From: Acidicapsa dinghuensis
GTDB lineage: Bacteria > Acidobacteriota > Terriglobia > Terriglobales > Acidobacteriaceae
NCBI RefSeq assembly: GCF_025685685.1
Contig: NZ_JAGSYH010000004.1
Coordinates: forward strand, 124,001-188,000
DNA length: 64,000 nucleotides
Reading direction: 5' to 3'
Made by a program: the position numbers and the translations under genes. The notes under the pieces are model-generated. The model was not told the origin of the DNA, did not search any database, and was given only the letters and a program-made list of their open reading frames with translations. Positions 25,817 through 34,294 of this stretch are shown piece after piece (within the stretch, counting starts at the first letter, position 1; each line of letters begins with the position of its first letter).

Positions 25817-26176
25817 ATGCAATACAGCTTGGGAAAGATGTCCGCGTACAAGATGTTCAATTGGCGGGACCATGCCGCCAGTTCAGTCGACCAAGCCATC
25901 GTCGCCTTTCTGGAACTCGGCGAGGCCATTGCCACCCGGTGGATCCAGACAGCCAAAGGTGTCCTGCTCCTTCAGATGGTGCCCGACAACAGCGAGTCAG
26001 GAGCAATCTACGTCTTCGATCGACAGCGCGAGCAGTGGTACATGCTCTCGTTCGATGGTTGCGAAGACCAGTTCACATCGGAGAAGTTCGATCGCGCGTT
26101 CTCCGAGTACGGCCTGTTCCGCCTGGTTGAGCAGCCCGGCCTATTGCTCACTGAATTCCAGCCGGCCACCGCCTAG
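25817..26176 (+). CDS. Small hypothetical protein
   Basis: Product of 119 residues (MQYSLGKMSAYKMFNWRDHA), acidic, with a compact alpha/beta pattern (GVLLLQMVPDNSESGAIYVF; QREQWYMLSFDGCEDQF). The fold is not recognised. AAAGGAG lies nine bases before the ATG at 25817, which I prefer to the ATG at 25784. It precedes the replication operon. Confidence 0.6.
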   Translation: MQYSLGKMSAYKMFNWRDHAASSVDQAIVAFLELGEAIATRWIQTAKGVLLLQMVPDNSESGAIYVFDRQREQWYMLSFDGCEDQFTSEKFDRAFSEYGLFRLVEQPGLLLTEFQPATA

Positions 26177-26232
26177 CCCGCCTCACTACACCCCAAACAA
26201 GCAAAGCCATCTTTAGCCACGGAGGAACCGTC

Positions 26233-26415
26233 ATGCGTCTATCCGCAAGTCGTATCCGCTCGATCAACCGCGCGATTGCCAGGGTTCAGTCGACCGCCTG
26301 GTTCGCGTCAGGAAGAACCCACGGCCACTCGACCCCAAGCCCGGCGCCAGTTGTCTCCATGAACGCACCCACGTTCGTGAAGATCGTCGCCATCCCAAAG
26401 TGCAAAGCCGCGTAG
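26233..26415 (+). CDS. Possible small basic protein
   Basis: ORF of 60 codons with a good ribosome site (GGAGGAA eight bases before the ATG). The product is basic and Ser/Arg-rich (RLSASRIRSINRAIARVQST) and ends in PKCKAA. No domain seen. It may be real because of the ribosome site, but its length gives little support. Confidence 0.35.
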   Translation: MRLSASRIRSINRAIARVQSTAWFASGRTHGHSTPSPAPVVSMNAPTFVKIVAIPKCKAA

Positions 26416-26481
26416 ACCCCTCAACCAGAACGAGCGAGGAGACATGCTTGTCCAGCGTGTTCTGCGCGCCCATCCGCAGAT

Positions 26482-26510
26482 TTGACCGAGTTTTTAACCC
26501 GGGTTACAAC
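26482..26510 (+). promoter_or_regulatory. Promoter with palindromic operator for the primase operon
   Basis: TTGACC (26482-26487), 17-bp spacer, TACAAC (26505-26510). A perfect 12-bp palindrome TAACCCGGGTTA (26495-26506) covers the spacer and the start of the -10 box, the position of a repressor site. A GGAGG ribosome site follows at 26526-26530. Confidence 0.55.
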
Positions 26511-26539
26511 CACACAACGGATGAAGGAGGCAGGACGCC

Positions 26540-27502
26540 ATGTATGCCAAGTTCTGTGTAAGCCGGGGAACAGCAAGCAGCTTCATACGGCTCTTCGTAA
26601 ACCGTCGGGCGTACGCAATCCAGGGAGAACGACCTCTGCCGAACGGATCTGTTCCCTATTACCCGGCACGGGATTGGAAAACCAAGGAACCGAAACCGCT
26701 CGATGATGGCGTGGTGCGGATGCACCTTAATGGCGACGTCACGATCAGTCTCTACGCAATCAATCCCGTGACTCAGCGCTCAAAATGGGTCGCAATTGAC
26801 GCCGACTTCGATGGAGCATTGGAGTCCCTGTTCCAGCTGCAATGGGAACTCAAGCAGGATGGCGTGGCCGCCGCGTTGGAGCAATCTCGCCGCGGCGGCC
26901 ATCTATGGATATTCGGCGCCGAACCGCTGCTGGCATCCGAGTGCCGAATCTATGTCTATAACCTCGCACTCCGGCTCGGCGTCCCAGTCAAGGGCGGCGG
27001 TCTGAAGGAAGGCATAGAAGTTTTTCCTCGTCAGGACAAGCTCGATCACGGAGAGTACGGGAATGCGATCCGTGCCCCGCTCGGAGTGCACCGGAAGACA
27101 AACCGGCGCTACTGGTTTTATGAAGCAGAGCCTACTCCGGAAGCTCAACTTGAGTATCTCGATCGCATGACAAAACTGACTGAGTTGGAGTTGAGGACAT
27201 TCATTGAGGGGATGAGAATGCCCGAAGCGTACAGGCCGGTCGCTTCGGTTCCGTATACTCCGCCGGCCTCACCTCGCTACCCGCAGTTCCGGATTCTCGA
27301 CTATGTACGAACGACGCGCAAGGACAGCCGGAACTGGTGGGCTCGGTGTCCCTCCTGCGCAGCGGTTGGCCACGACCGCTCGGGGGACAACCTGGCCATT
27401 CAGATCAAGGATCCCCGGTTCTACAAATGCTGGGCCGGTTGCACAAAAGAGGAGATTCGCGCCGCGCTCGGTCAGCGGATCCCAAGGCGCGCGGTGGTCT
27501 AG
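26540..27502 (+). CDS. Archaeo-eukaryotic-type primase (TOTE-like) with CHC2-like zinc finger
   Basis: Primase of the archaeo-eukaryotic primase superfamily, 320 residues. Catalytic motifs are visible: WVAIDADFD with D87 and D89 (metal ligands), SRRGGHLWIF with H121 (the S-x-H type motif), and GIEVFPRQDKL further on, as in TOTE-type primases. A zinc finger follows near the C-terminus: C270-P-S-C273, H278, C297 and C301, in the order used by DnaG-type CHC2 fingers. A GGAGG site is nine bases upstream. It leads an operon with SSB and a Rad52-type annealase, which fits a plasmid replication or lagging-strand role, for example complementary-strand synthesis after transfer. Confidence 0.82.
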   Translation: MYAKFCVSRGTASSFIRLFVNRRAYAIQGERPLPNGSVPYYPARDWKTKEPKPLDDGVVRMHLNGDVTISLYAINPVTQRSKWVAIDADFDGALESLFQLQWELKQDGVAAALEQSRRGGHLWIFGAEPLLASECRIYVYNLALRLGVPVKGGGLKEGIEVFPRQDKLDHGEYGNAIRAPLGVHRKTNRRYWFYEAEPTPEAQLEYLDRMTKLTELELRTFIEGMRMPEAYRPVASVPYTPPASPRYPQFRILDYVRTTRKDSRNWWARCPSCAAVGHDRSGDNLAIQIKDPRFYKCWAGCTKEEIRAALGQRIPRRAVV

Positions 27503-27513
27503 GGAGCGATACG

Positions 27514-28185
27514 ATGCGTATTTCCGAAAGACATAGAACCGGACCCGCCTCTTCTCGGCATGCTCTTTACGGATTGGCAATACCGTCCAACGTGCTTAAA
27601 GCTCTTCAGAAAAGAGGCATCTACTGCACGCCTGGAATCTCGCTCGAGCATCAGCACCTGGCCGGGCGCTATGTACTGCGCGGCGTGGAATCCGGGGGTG
27701 CAGTCTCCGACATGGGGCGAGCCTGCGCCTTCGTCGCGGAGGACGGGTCGCCATTGCCGTGGTTACAGCCCATCCACTCGATTGCCGTGAATGGCCGTCA
27801 TGCCATTTATCTCGCGGAAAGAATGGTGCGCATTGAGATGCTTCGCAGCGAACGGACCTGGGAACTGGCGATCACGCTCCATACGCTGTCGCGCATTCCA
27901 GAACGAGCACGCCCGCAGATAGTCGCGAAGCCGCTCTTTCGAGGCAGAGATGGACTTCTTTCCGTGGACCTCTGGAAGGGAGAGAATCGTGGGCTCCGAG
28001 GAAAGGTGGCGCCCATTTTCTATAGCCGTGCCGGAGAAGTGCTGCCTCTCCCACCGCCGTTTGAAGAGGCGATCAGAAAAACAACCGCAGCCGTCTGCTG
28101 CGTTGGCTGCAAACACACGCACGTAGGAGTGCCGCCGATGGTGGCGGTAATCAATCACCTTACTGAGAAGGAACAGCCAGCGTGA
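27514..28185 (+). CDS. Replication-operon protein, unknown
   Basis: Protein of 223 residues between the primase and SSB genes, with a start at 27514 just after the primase stop (GGGAG upstream). It contains a region YVLRGVESGGAVSDMGRACA, several Arg-rich helices and a possible zinc pair CCVGC near the C-terminus. No family recognised. Its stop overlaps the GTG of the SSB gene. Position suggests an accessory factor of the primase or SSB. Confidence 0.6.
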   Translation: MRISERHRTGPASSRHALYGLAIPSNVLKALQKRGIYCTPGISLEHQHLAGRYVLRGVESGGAVSDMGRACAFVAEDGSPLPWLQPIHSIAVNGRHAIYLAERMVRIEMLRSERTWELAITLHTLSRIPERARPQIVAKPLFRGRDGLLSVDLWKGENRGLRGKVAPIFYSRAGEVLPLPPPFEEAIRKTTAAVCCVGCKHTHVGVPPMVAVINHLTEKEQPA

Positions 28186-28943
28186 CAGACCGCAGTCAAG
28201 TTGTTGTTAGCGTAGGCGAGCCAAACTGGGCTCCTCTTGAGCGTGCCGTCCCAGTGACTGAACTGGGGAACTTCATGTACATGGGTCGCGCCGGAGAGAT
28301 CGAGTTCTACAAGCACCGTCTGACGCGCCGATACCTCAATATCAGCCAAGACGGTTGCAGGTTCTATCGGTATCTCGACGGAGCGTACTTCGAGATTTCG
28401 CGGTCCGATGCGCTCGACAATGTACGCGACTACGACCGCAAAAAGAGGAGTCACATCATGGCAAAGTGTGTCAATAAGGCGTTGCTGCTCGGGTACGCTG
28501 GCAAGGCACCTGAGATTCGTTCGACCGCAGGCGGCATGCTGGCCGCAAGCTTCTCGCTTGCCACCAGCGAGCGACAGCAGGACCGACAAGGCAACTGGAC
28601 CGATAAAACGGAGTGGCATAACGTCGTCACATACGGACGGACAGCTGAGATCGTTCGCGACCATGTGAAAAAGGGCACGCAGGTTTTCATCCAAGGCAAG
28701 ATCCAGACCCGTTCCTGGGACGACAAGGAATCCGGTCAGAAGCGGAATCGGACCGAGATTGTGGTCTTTGACCTGACGCTTTTGAATAGTAATGGAAACG
28801 GCTCCTCAGTCGGCACCACCGGAAAGAGCCAATCGGACCGGAGCCCGCTTGATTCTGGCTACCGGAAATCGGACATGAACGCCCAGTTTGGCGATGAAGA
28901 ACTCGATCCGTCCGACATCCCCTTCTCGCTGCCGAGCAATTGA
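28182..28943 (+). CDS. ssb: Single-stranded DNA-binding protein with N-terminal extension
   Basis: The C-terminal part from residue 93 is a standard SSB OB-fold: NKALLLGYAGKAPEIRSTAG, ATSERQQDRQGNWTDKTEWH and GTQVFIQGKIQTRSWDD, with an acidic tip DIPFSLPSN (the usual DIPF). The first 92 residues form an extra domain (FMYMGRAGEIEFYKHRLTRR, YLNISQDGCRFYRYLDGAYF) not found in normal SSB. GTG at 28182 overlaps the previous stop, so the long form is coupled to the upstream gene. An internal ATG at 28458 has its own GAGGAG site, so a normal-length SSB is probably made too. Confidence 0.86.
   Translation: MTDRSQVVVSVGEPNWAPLERAVPVTELGNFMYMGRAGEIEFYKHRLTRRYLNISQDGCRFYRYLDGAYFEISRSDALDNVRDYDRKKRSHIMAKCVNKALLLGYAGKAPEIRSTAGGMLAASFSLATSERQQDRQGNWTDKTEWHNVVTYGRTAEIVRDHVKKGTQVFIQGKIQTRSWDDKESGQKRNRTEIVVFDLTLLNSNGNGSSVGTTGKSQSDRSPLDSGYRKSDMNAQFGDEELDPSDIPFSLPSN
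28445..28460 (+). promoter_or_regulatory. Internal ribosome site and start for short SSB
   Basis: GAGGAG at 28445-28450 lies seven bases before an in-frame ATG at 28458 that begins the SSB OB-fold (MAKCVNKALLLGYAG). This predicts two products from one frame: a 253-residue fused form and a 161-residue standard SSB. Confidence 0.6.
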
Positions 28944-28955
28944 AAGCATGACCTG

Positions 28956-28982
28956 GGCGCTCTCCAGAGCGCCTTTGTTTTT
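28956..28982 (+). terminator. Terminator after ssb
   Basis: GGCGCTCT-CC-AGAGCGCC (28956-28973), a perfect 8-bp stem, followed by TTTGTTTTT. It lies between ssb and the annealase gene, so the latter may depend on read-through or its own promoter. Confidence 0.8.
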
Positions 28983-28995
28983 GAGGAGCAAAGCG

Positions 28996-29904
28996 ATGGC
29001 AAGCAACGAAGCGAAGGCAGTAGTAGATACCGATGCTTTATTCACGCAGTTGGCGGAGCCGTTTCACTCGTCCGAGATCAAGTGGCGGGTCACGCATACC
29101 ACGCACGACGGAAGCCGCGGTGCGGTAATCGCATTCGCAGACCCGCGCGCCTACACGGACCGTCTCAACCAGCTCTTTACTCCGAGTGGGTGGACCAGGA
29201 ATTACGACGTCACCACCGTGTCATCTGTGACTCGGATAAAACGGGACAAGGTCATCCAGACCGGCAAGGTCCTCGTCACGTGCGCGCTGACGATAGCGCG
29301 GCTGGGAACCCACACGGGAAGCGGCGAGCAGTGGGCTGACGAACAGAACGCGATGACCGCGGCGGAAGCGCAATCCTTTAAGCGGGCATCGAGCTGTTTT
29401 GGCCTTGGCCGGTATCTCTATAACCTGCCGGAAACCTGGGTCCCGCTCGACAACCGGGGCAGGCCCATCAAGCTTCCAACGCTTCCGGCATGGGCTCTTC
29501 CGAAGACAAATCAAACAGTCGGGAACAGCAACCCCGCCTGCGGCCCGCGGCCTCCGGCTGTACACCACGGTCCGATCGATCAGAGAACAACAACCAAAAT
29601 CGAGGGATTCCGGCGCATTCTGGGGAACGCACTCTACGGTGAGATCCTCTGGCGCGCCGGACACACGCATCGAGCGAATGACATCCCTAACGCACAGTTC
29701 CAGGCGAACGTCGCAGAAGCGATGGAGCGCGCCGTTCGTGGCGTTCACAAGGCGAATTCCTTGGCACAGCAGCTCGGCGAGGCATCATTCATTGCTGTTA
29801 TGGACAAACTGCAAATCGAGTCGATGACAACCATTCCTCGGCTCGAATCCCTGAAAACACTTGTGACTGAACTGGAGGAGGAAGCCGCCCGCTCCGTCGC
29901 TTGA
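28996..29904 (+). CDS. Rad52-type single-strand annealing protein
   Basis: Likely annealase of the Rad52/22 family, which pairs complementary single strands in recombination. Of 302 residues, the N-terminal 170 carry the core: a TPSGWTRNYDVTTVSSVTRI strand pair, VLVTCALTIARLGTHTGSGE, and the conserved AEAQSFKRASSCFGLGRYLY segment followed by LPETWVPLD. The C-terminal part is a linker and helical region. GAGGAG lies before the ATG at 28996; the longer frame upstream crosses the terminator. With the primase and SSB it forms a DNA-processing set for the incoming strand. Confidence 0.84.
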   Translation: MASNEAKAVVDTDALFTQLAEPFHSSEIKWRVTHTTHDGSRGAVIAFADPRAYTDRLNQLFTPSGWTRNYDVTTVSSVTRIKRDKVIQTGKVLVTCALTIARLGTHTGSGEQWADEQNAMTAAEAQSFKRASSCFGLGRYLYNLPETWVPLDNRGRPIKLPTLPAWALPKTNQTVGNSNPACGPRPPAVHHGPIDQRTTTKIEGFRRILGNALYGEILWRAGHTHRANDIPNAQFQANVAEAMERAVRGVHKANSLAQQLGEASFIAVMDKLQIESMTTIPRLESLKTLVTELEEEAARSVA

Positions 29905-29943
29905 TAGAACGCACGTCACAACGACTCTGAGACTGGAGCATCT

Positions 29944-30150
29944 ATGCGGAATGTCACGATGATTCGGTCAGAGCCCGGGCTCATCTCGATTCCAGTGGAA
30001 AGAGCAGTCTACTGTCAAACCTGCGAAACGGTCTCGACATCACTTGGACGATGCGGGTTGTGCGGATCGCAGCGGATCATCGAGCTGGCGCCCTTGTTTT
30101 CGAATCCATGGGATCCAGAGCCTGCTCCTGCGATAGCGCTTGCAGCCTGA
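29944..30150 (+). CDS. Small zinc-ribbon protein
   Basis: Product of 68 residues with two cysteine knuckles, YCQTCETVS and RCGLCGSQR, that should bind one zinc ion. No other domain. It follows the annealase gene by 40 bases and may belong to the same operon. Confidence 0.6.
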   Translation: MRNVTMIRSEPGLISIPVERAVYCQTCETVSTSLGRCGLCGSQRIIELAPLFSNPWDPEPAPAIALAA

Positions 30151-30282
30151 TAGCACTGGCTTCGGGCTCCATTTGATACTCGGCGATTTCGCGTGAAGCG
30201 AGAACTCCTTACTTCTGAATCGCGTTATGCGAAAGACCGGCAACGTTTTGAGGCCTGTCTCAGTCCGCGCGGTAGACATGTG

Positions 30283-30316
30283 TACAGTTTGACTTTACAG
30301 TTTAACTGTATATATG
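30283..30316 (+). promoter_or_regulatory. MarR promoter and operator
   Basis: A perfect 15-bp palindrome TACAGTTTAACTGTA (30296-30310), preceded by a partial direct copy TACAGTTTGAC at 30283-30293. TTGACT (30289-30294) can serve as -35 and TATATG (30311-30316) as -10 with a 16-bp spacer, so the palindrome fills the spacer. Expected site of autorepression by the MarR protein encoded next. Confidence 0.6.
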
Positions 30317-30329
30317 AGATATTGATTTG

Positions 30330-30782
30330 GTGAGCACCAAAAGATCTCCTATTCAAACCGGGCTCGCTTGGACGCTTGCTGCCGAGATGCGTGCGGTCTT
30401 CCGCAAGCTCAAGCTACGATACCGCGAGCATGGGAGCGGCAATGACCTGACGGCGTCACAGATCTCTGTCGTTCTTCGATTGGAGAAGGACGGTTCAGCC
30501 ACCGTTTCAGGCCTGGCGCGAGTGGAAGGGATGCGTCCGCAGTCCATGAGCGCTATCGTTGCGCCGTTGCAGGAGTCCGGCTTGGTGTTGGGCGTACCTG
30601 ACCCGAGCGATGGGCGCCAAACCCTGATGTCGCTTACACCGAAGTGCCTGAAATGGCTTCAGGACGGTAGATCCGCGAGACAGGACTGGCTTGCCACCAC
30701 CATTTCCCAGAAACTTTCAGTTCAAGAGCAGGAGAAACTTCGGGCGGCGTTCGAGCTACTTAAAAGGCTGACTGAGGATTGA
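30330..30782 (+). CDS. MarR family transcriptional regulator
   Basis: Winged-helix repressor of 150 residues, a normal length. Recognition region: ATVSGLARVEGMRPQSMSAI followed by LQESGLV, and the wing VPDPSDGRQTLMSLT with the typical Asp-x-Arg. The N- and C-terminal helices form the dimer interface. GTG at 30330 or TTG at 30327 may start it. It sits directly behind a palindromic operator and ahead of an MFS exporter, the usual layout of a drug-responsive MarR cassette. Confidence 0.87.
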   Translation: MSTKRSPIQTGLAWTLAAEMRAVFRKLKLRYREHGSGNDLTASQISVVLRLEKDGSATVSGLARVEGMRPQSMSAIVAPLQESGLVLGVPDPSDGRQTLMSLTPKCLKWLQDGRSARQDWLATTISQKLSVQEQEKLRAAFELLKRLTED

Positions 30783-30844
30783 ACCCACGGCGTCTTGCTT
30801 TTATCTATGTCCGCTTTGTCGGTGAGAAAAAGGAGTTTTGCGTC

Positions 30845-31174
30845 ATGAATTGGCTCTGGCTTATGTCGTATTTCTTTGGAGGCGCTTTTGGAGCAAACGC
30901 CATCCCTCACTTTGTCACCGGCACGATGGGGCGCCCCTTTCAAAGCCCCTTTGCAAAACCTCCTGGCCGGGGGCTCTCTTCTTCAACGGTCAATGTCGTC
31001 TGGGGATTCTTCAACGCGGTAGTTGGATATCTACTCATCGCGCACGTTGGAGCTTTCCATCCGCGAGAGACAAGCCACGTCATCGCTTTCGGCCTGGGCG
31101 CGCTGCTCATCAGTGTCTTTTCAGCGCGTCACTTTGGCCAGTTCCATGGGGGCAACTCGCCATCGCGCGCATGA
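30845..31174 (+). CDS. Small membrane protein of the MarR-MFS operon
   Basis: Product of 109 residues with three hydrophobic segments (WLWLMSYFFGGAFGANAIPH, VNVVWGFFNAVVGYLLIAHV, VIAFGLGALLISVFSARHFG). AAGGAG lies nine bases before the ATG, and the stop overlaps the MFS start (ATGA). Its family is not named here; such small membrane proteins often accompany MFS exporters. Confidence 0.68.
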   Translation: MNWLWLMSYFFGGAFGANAIPHFVTGTMGRPFQSPFAKPPGRGLSSSTVNVVWGFFNAVVGYLLIAHVGAFHPRETSHVIAFGLGALLISVFSARHFGQFHGGNSPSRA

Positions 31175-32400
31175 AGAACCCGGCTTCCGGCACCTTTCGC
31201 TCCCTGAGAAGCTTCAACTTCCGCTTGTGGACGGCCGGCGCCCTGATTTCCAACATCGGCACCTGGATGCAGCGCGTCGCACAGGACTGGCTTGTCCTGA
31301 CGCAACTTACTCATCACGATGCGTCGGCGCTGGGCATCGTCATCGGCCTGCAGTTCGCCCCGCTCCTTCTCCTCTTGCCCTGGACGGGACTGGCCGCGGA
31401 CCGCTCCAATCAGCGCAAGCTTCTGATGTTCACCCAGGCGGCGATGGGCGTGCTTGCGATTATCCTTGGAGTGCTCACCCTCGCCGGAGTCATCCGGCTT
31501 TGGCACGTGTATTTGCTGTCGTTTCTCTCCGGTTGCGCTGCGGCTCTGGATGCTCCGGTAAGGCAGACATTCGTAGCAGAGATGGTCGGCGATGAAGATC
31601 TCTCCAATGCCGTGGCATTGAACTCAACCTCATTTACTGCTGCCCAGATGATAGGACCCGCCGTCGCGGGTCTAGTAATCGCAAGCGCCGGAATAGCATG
31701 GGCCTTCCTTCTGAATGGGCTCTCATTTGCGGCAGTTCTTCTCTCGATGTCCTTCTTCCGTCTCTCGGAACTGCACAGCAGCGCGAGAGCGCATCGCACT
31801 GCATCTGGATTTCTGGAGGGTCTTCGCTACGTGTGGAGTAGGAGGAATCTCAGGGCGATCCTTGTGATGCTGTTTCTGATTGGAACCTTCGGTCTGAATT
31901 TTCCGATCTTCATCTCGACCATGGCAGTGAACATCTTTCACTCCGATGCGCGCGCATTCGGCCTGCTCTCCTCGTTGATGGCCGTAGGCACTGTATCCGG
32001 AGCTTTGTTCGCCGCCAGCCGGAAGAGACAAACCTTGTCTTCGCTTATGACGGCCGCCGGTGTATTTGGGCTCGGTTGTACCCTGGGCGCGTTCGCGCAA
32101 GGATACTGGTGGTTCGCGGCCGCTCTGATGATCATGGGCGCGGCCGCCCTGATCTTCGGCAACGGCACCAACAGCATCATGCAACTCTCAACAGAACCGG
32201 CAATGCGAGGCAGGGTGATGGCCCTGCGTGTTGCTATCGCACTGGGAGGAACACCAATTGGCGCACCGATCACCGGATGGGTTGCCAGCCACTTCGGCCC
32301 GCGCTGGTCGCTGGGCATTGGTGCTGGGGCGGGCTTCAGCGCTGCCGTAGTCGCCGCCTACGTTCTGACCCACCGCGAAAAGCCGCTGCACGCGCAGTAG
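31171..32400 (+). CDS. MFS exporter (EntS/transmembrane secretion effector type)
   Basis: Major facilitator superfamily transporter of 409 residues with about twelve membrane segments. It has the typical MFS_3/EntS start (FRSLRSFNFRLWTAGALISN, GTWMQRVAQDWLVL), the loop-2 signature GLAADRSNQRKLL, and LDAPVRQTFVAEMVGDEDL. Proton-driven efflux of a small molecule is likely; the substrate cannot be told. It overlaps the small membrane protein gene and is probably controlled by the upstream MarR protein. The set looks like cargo between backbone genes. Confidence 0.87.
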   Translation: MKNPASGTFRSLRSFNFRLWTAGALISNIGTWMQRVAQDWLVLTQLTHHDASALGIVIGLQFAPLLLLLPWTGLAADRSNQRKLLMFTQAAMGVLAIILGVLTLAGVIRLWHVYLLSFLSGCAAALDAPVRQTFVAEMVGDEDLSNAVALNSTSFTAAQMIGPAVAGLVIASAGIAWAFLLNGLSFAAVLLSMSFFRLSELHSSARAHRTASGFLEGLRYVWSRRNLRAILVMLFLIGTFGLNFPIFISTMAVNIFHSDARAFGLLSSLMAVGTVSGALFAASRKRQTLSSLMTAAGVFGLGCTLGAFAQGYWWFAAALMIMGAAALIFGNGTNSIMQLSTEPAMRGRVMALRVAIALGGTPIGAPITGWVASHFGPRWSLGIGAGAGFSAAVVAAYVLTHREKPLHAQ

Positions 32401-32529
32401 TTGGCTTGGTGGACGCGGACAAATGTTCCCCGATGTGGACTCTGGATCTGCGATTTCAGGGCGAGGCACTCATTGACCTGGCCACCACCACATATCCCCA
32501 ACAACAATCAAGGCAAAACAGGTGAAGCC

Positions 32530-33603
32530 ATGCGCAACGCCGCCCGCCTCAAAATGGGGTATTACCCCTTGCCTCCGAGCGAAGGCATCAAACTTCGCTC
32601 TCTTCTCACCTACGTGAACGCAGCCTCAGTAATCGACCCTTGTGTTGGCCAGGGCGCCGCGCTGCACTTGATAACGAGCGAGGCGTCCGGCCGACGCTAT
32701 GGAATAGAACTCGATGCTGAGCGTGCACGTATCGCCAGCACGAGTGGGATTGAGACGATACAAGGCAATACGTTTGATGCGATTGCGAAAGCAGAATCAT
32801 TCTCCCTCCTTTATCTAAATCCGCCCTACGATTCTGAGATCGGCTCGATCGCGAATCGCCGGATGGAGACTGTCTTTCTGGAGCACACCTATCGTTGGCT
32901 GGTGATGGAGGGAGTCCTTGTTCTTGTGATTCCGTTCGAGCGATTGCACGACTGCGCCGGTATTCTCAGTTCCCACTTTGCCGCCCTGAATGTTTTTCGA
33001 ATGACCGATCCGGATTCGGTCCAATACCGGCAGATTGCTGTCTTTGGACTGCGCCGTGAGGTCCGTGGGGCGGCTATCGAAAACAACAAGCGACAACTCC
33101 AGGCGATCGGCCTGTATGGCAGCTTTCAGAAGCTGCCTGCACTTGAACCAAGTGTCTGCACGCCTTATTCGGTGCCGGCATCGGGGCGAGTCGAGATGAG
33201 TTATCGCGGACTCCCGTACGACCTGGTCGAAGACCTTCTGCCACACTCGGGAGCTTGGAAACAGGCGGAACCTCTTCTCCTGCCGCACCACAACGTGGCG
33301 ACCGGGAGGCCCATCACGCCATTGCACGGCGGTCACGTGGGCTTGCTCTGCACCGCAGGGCTCTTAGACGGCGTTTTCGGTGAGGGAGACGACCGGCACA
33401 TAGCCCGCTGGCGCTCGGTCAAGCATGTGACGACGTTCGTGGAAGAGGAGGGCGATGCCGAGGTTATTCATCACCGGGAGCGGTGGACGAACGAGCTTCG
33501 CCTGGTCTATGCGGACGGCCGGACGCTCAAGTTGACGGAGACGCCGCCGAATAAGGAGGACGAAGCCGATGGAGAATGCCCATCTGCGGCTCGGGCTGCT
33601 TGA
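32530..33603 (+). CDS. DUF6094-like SAM-dependent methyltransferase
   Basis: Class I methyltransferase of 357 residues, probably acting on DNA adenine. The SAM-binding motif I is VIDPCVGQGAALHL, the acidic end of strand 2 is YGIELDAERA, and the catalytic motif IV is NPPYDSEIG (N-P-P-Y type). The N-terminus KMGYYPLPPSEG is typical of the plasmid family I know as DUF6094. The start at 32530 follows AGGTGAAG; the frame is open upstream without support. It overlaps the next gene and lies upstream of an SNF2-type helicase. Confidence 0.78.
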   Translation: MRNAARLKMGYYPLPPSEGIKLRSLLTYVNAASVIDPCVGQGAALHLITSEASGRRYGIELDAERARIASTSGIETIQGNTFDAIAKAESFSLLYLNPPYDSEIGSIANRRMETVFLEHTYRWLVMEGVLVLVIPFERLHDCAGILSSHFAALNVFRMTDPDSVQYRQIAVFGLRREVRGAAIENNKRQLQAIGLYGSFQKLPALEPSVCTPYSVPASGRVEMSYRGLPYDLVEDLLPHSGAWKQAEPLLLPHHNVATGRPITPLHGGHVGLLCTAGLLDGVFGEGDDRHIARWRSVKHVTTFVEEEGDAEVIHHRERWTNELRLVYADGRTLKLTETPPNKEDEADGECPSAARAA

Positions 33604-34222
33604 ATATGTGCGTATGACAGAGAAGGCGTCGACCCGCATTCGTTTGCGGGTCGACCGTTATATGGGGGAAGATCGGCAGGCGCATCTGTTGAGCGTCTTC
33701 GGAAACGACTCCGACGTGGGAGCAATCACGGCAGCGGTGCACGAAAAGGCCACGTTCACCCTTACTTTTCCCGATGGGACGACTAAGGAAGTCACGCTCG
33801 GCGAACACGCCTCCTGCTACAAGGGCGCCGTGGCTCTTCCAGGACGCAAACATCCCGTGCGTCACCTGCTCGCCGTTTCTCAAGAGTTGCACACCAACGG
33901 CACCTCCGGAAGAACGCTTCTGCTGCGCTACCGGCGCGCGGAAGCATGGGCTACGCTCGTAAGTTTCTTGGGTCTTCCCGCCGATTCCGCCTGGGCGGAC
34001 TACGTTCTCGGAGTCGTTGAGAGGAAGAAACGGATCGAGGAGATTGACGGGATCGGCTGCGAGCCCGTCTTGATTTCAGTATCGACCGAGGAAATGCTCG
34101 AGTGGCTAGGCGAAGGTCTCCGCTCGCAGGCGTTGACCTTCCCCGTGATGAGCGGCCCGATCCGATGGCCGGAGGTCTCAGTGCCGACTATATTGGAAAC
34201 TGTCGCTGAGCAGATTTCGTAA
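33569..34222 (+). CDS. Hypothetical protein between methyltransferase and helicase
   Basis: Soluble protein of 217 residues (LRLGLLEYVRMTEKASTRIR, then ATFTLTFPDGTTKEVTLGEH). The family is not recognised. AAGGAGG lies upstream of the ATG, and the gene starts 35 bases inside the methyltransferase gene, so the two are expressed together. It may be a specificity or adaptor subunit, but that is only inferred from position. Confidence 0.62.
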   Translation: MENAHLRLGLLEYVRMTEKASTRIRLRVDRYMGEDRQAHLLSVFGNDSDVGAITAAVHEKATFTLTFPDGTTKEVTLGEHASCYKGAVALPGRKHPVRHLLAVSQELHTNGTSGRTLLLRYRRAEAWATLVSFLGLPADSAWADYVLGVVERKKRIEEIDGIGCEPVLISVSTEEMLEWLGEGLRSQALTFPVMSGPIRWPEVSVPTILETVAEQIS

Positions 34223-34294
34223 AATTCCGCTACTCTCTCTTTCTCGCTTTTCCGCCGCAAATCCCAAACGACACTTTTCTTGGGAGGTATCTCC

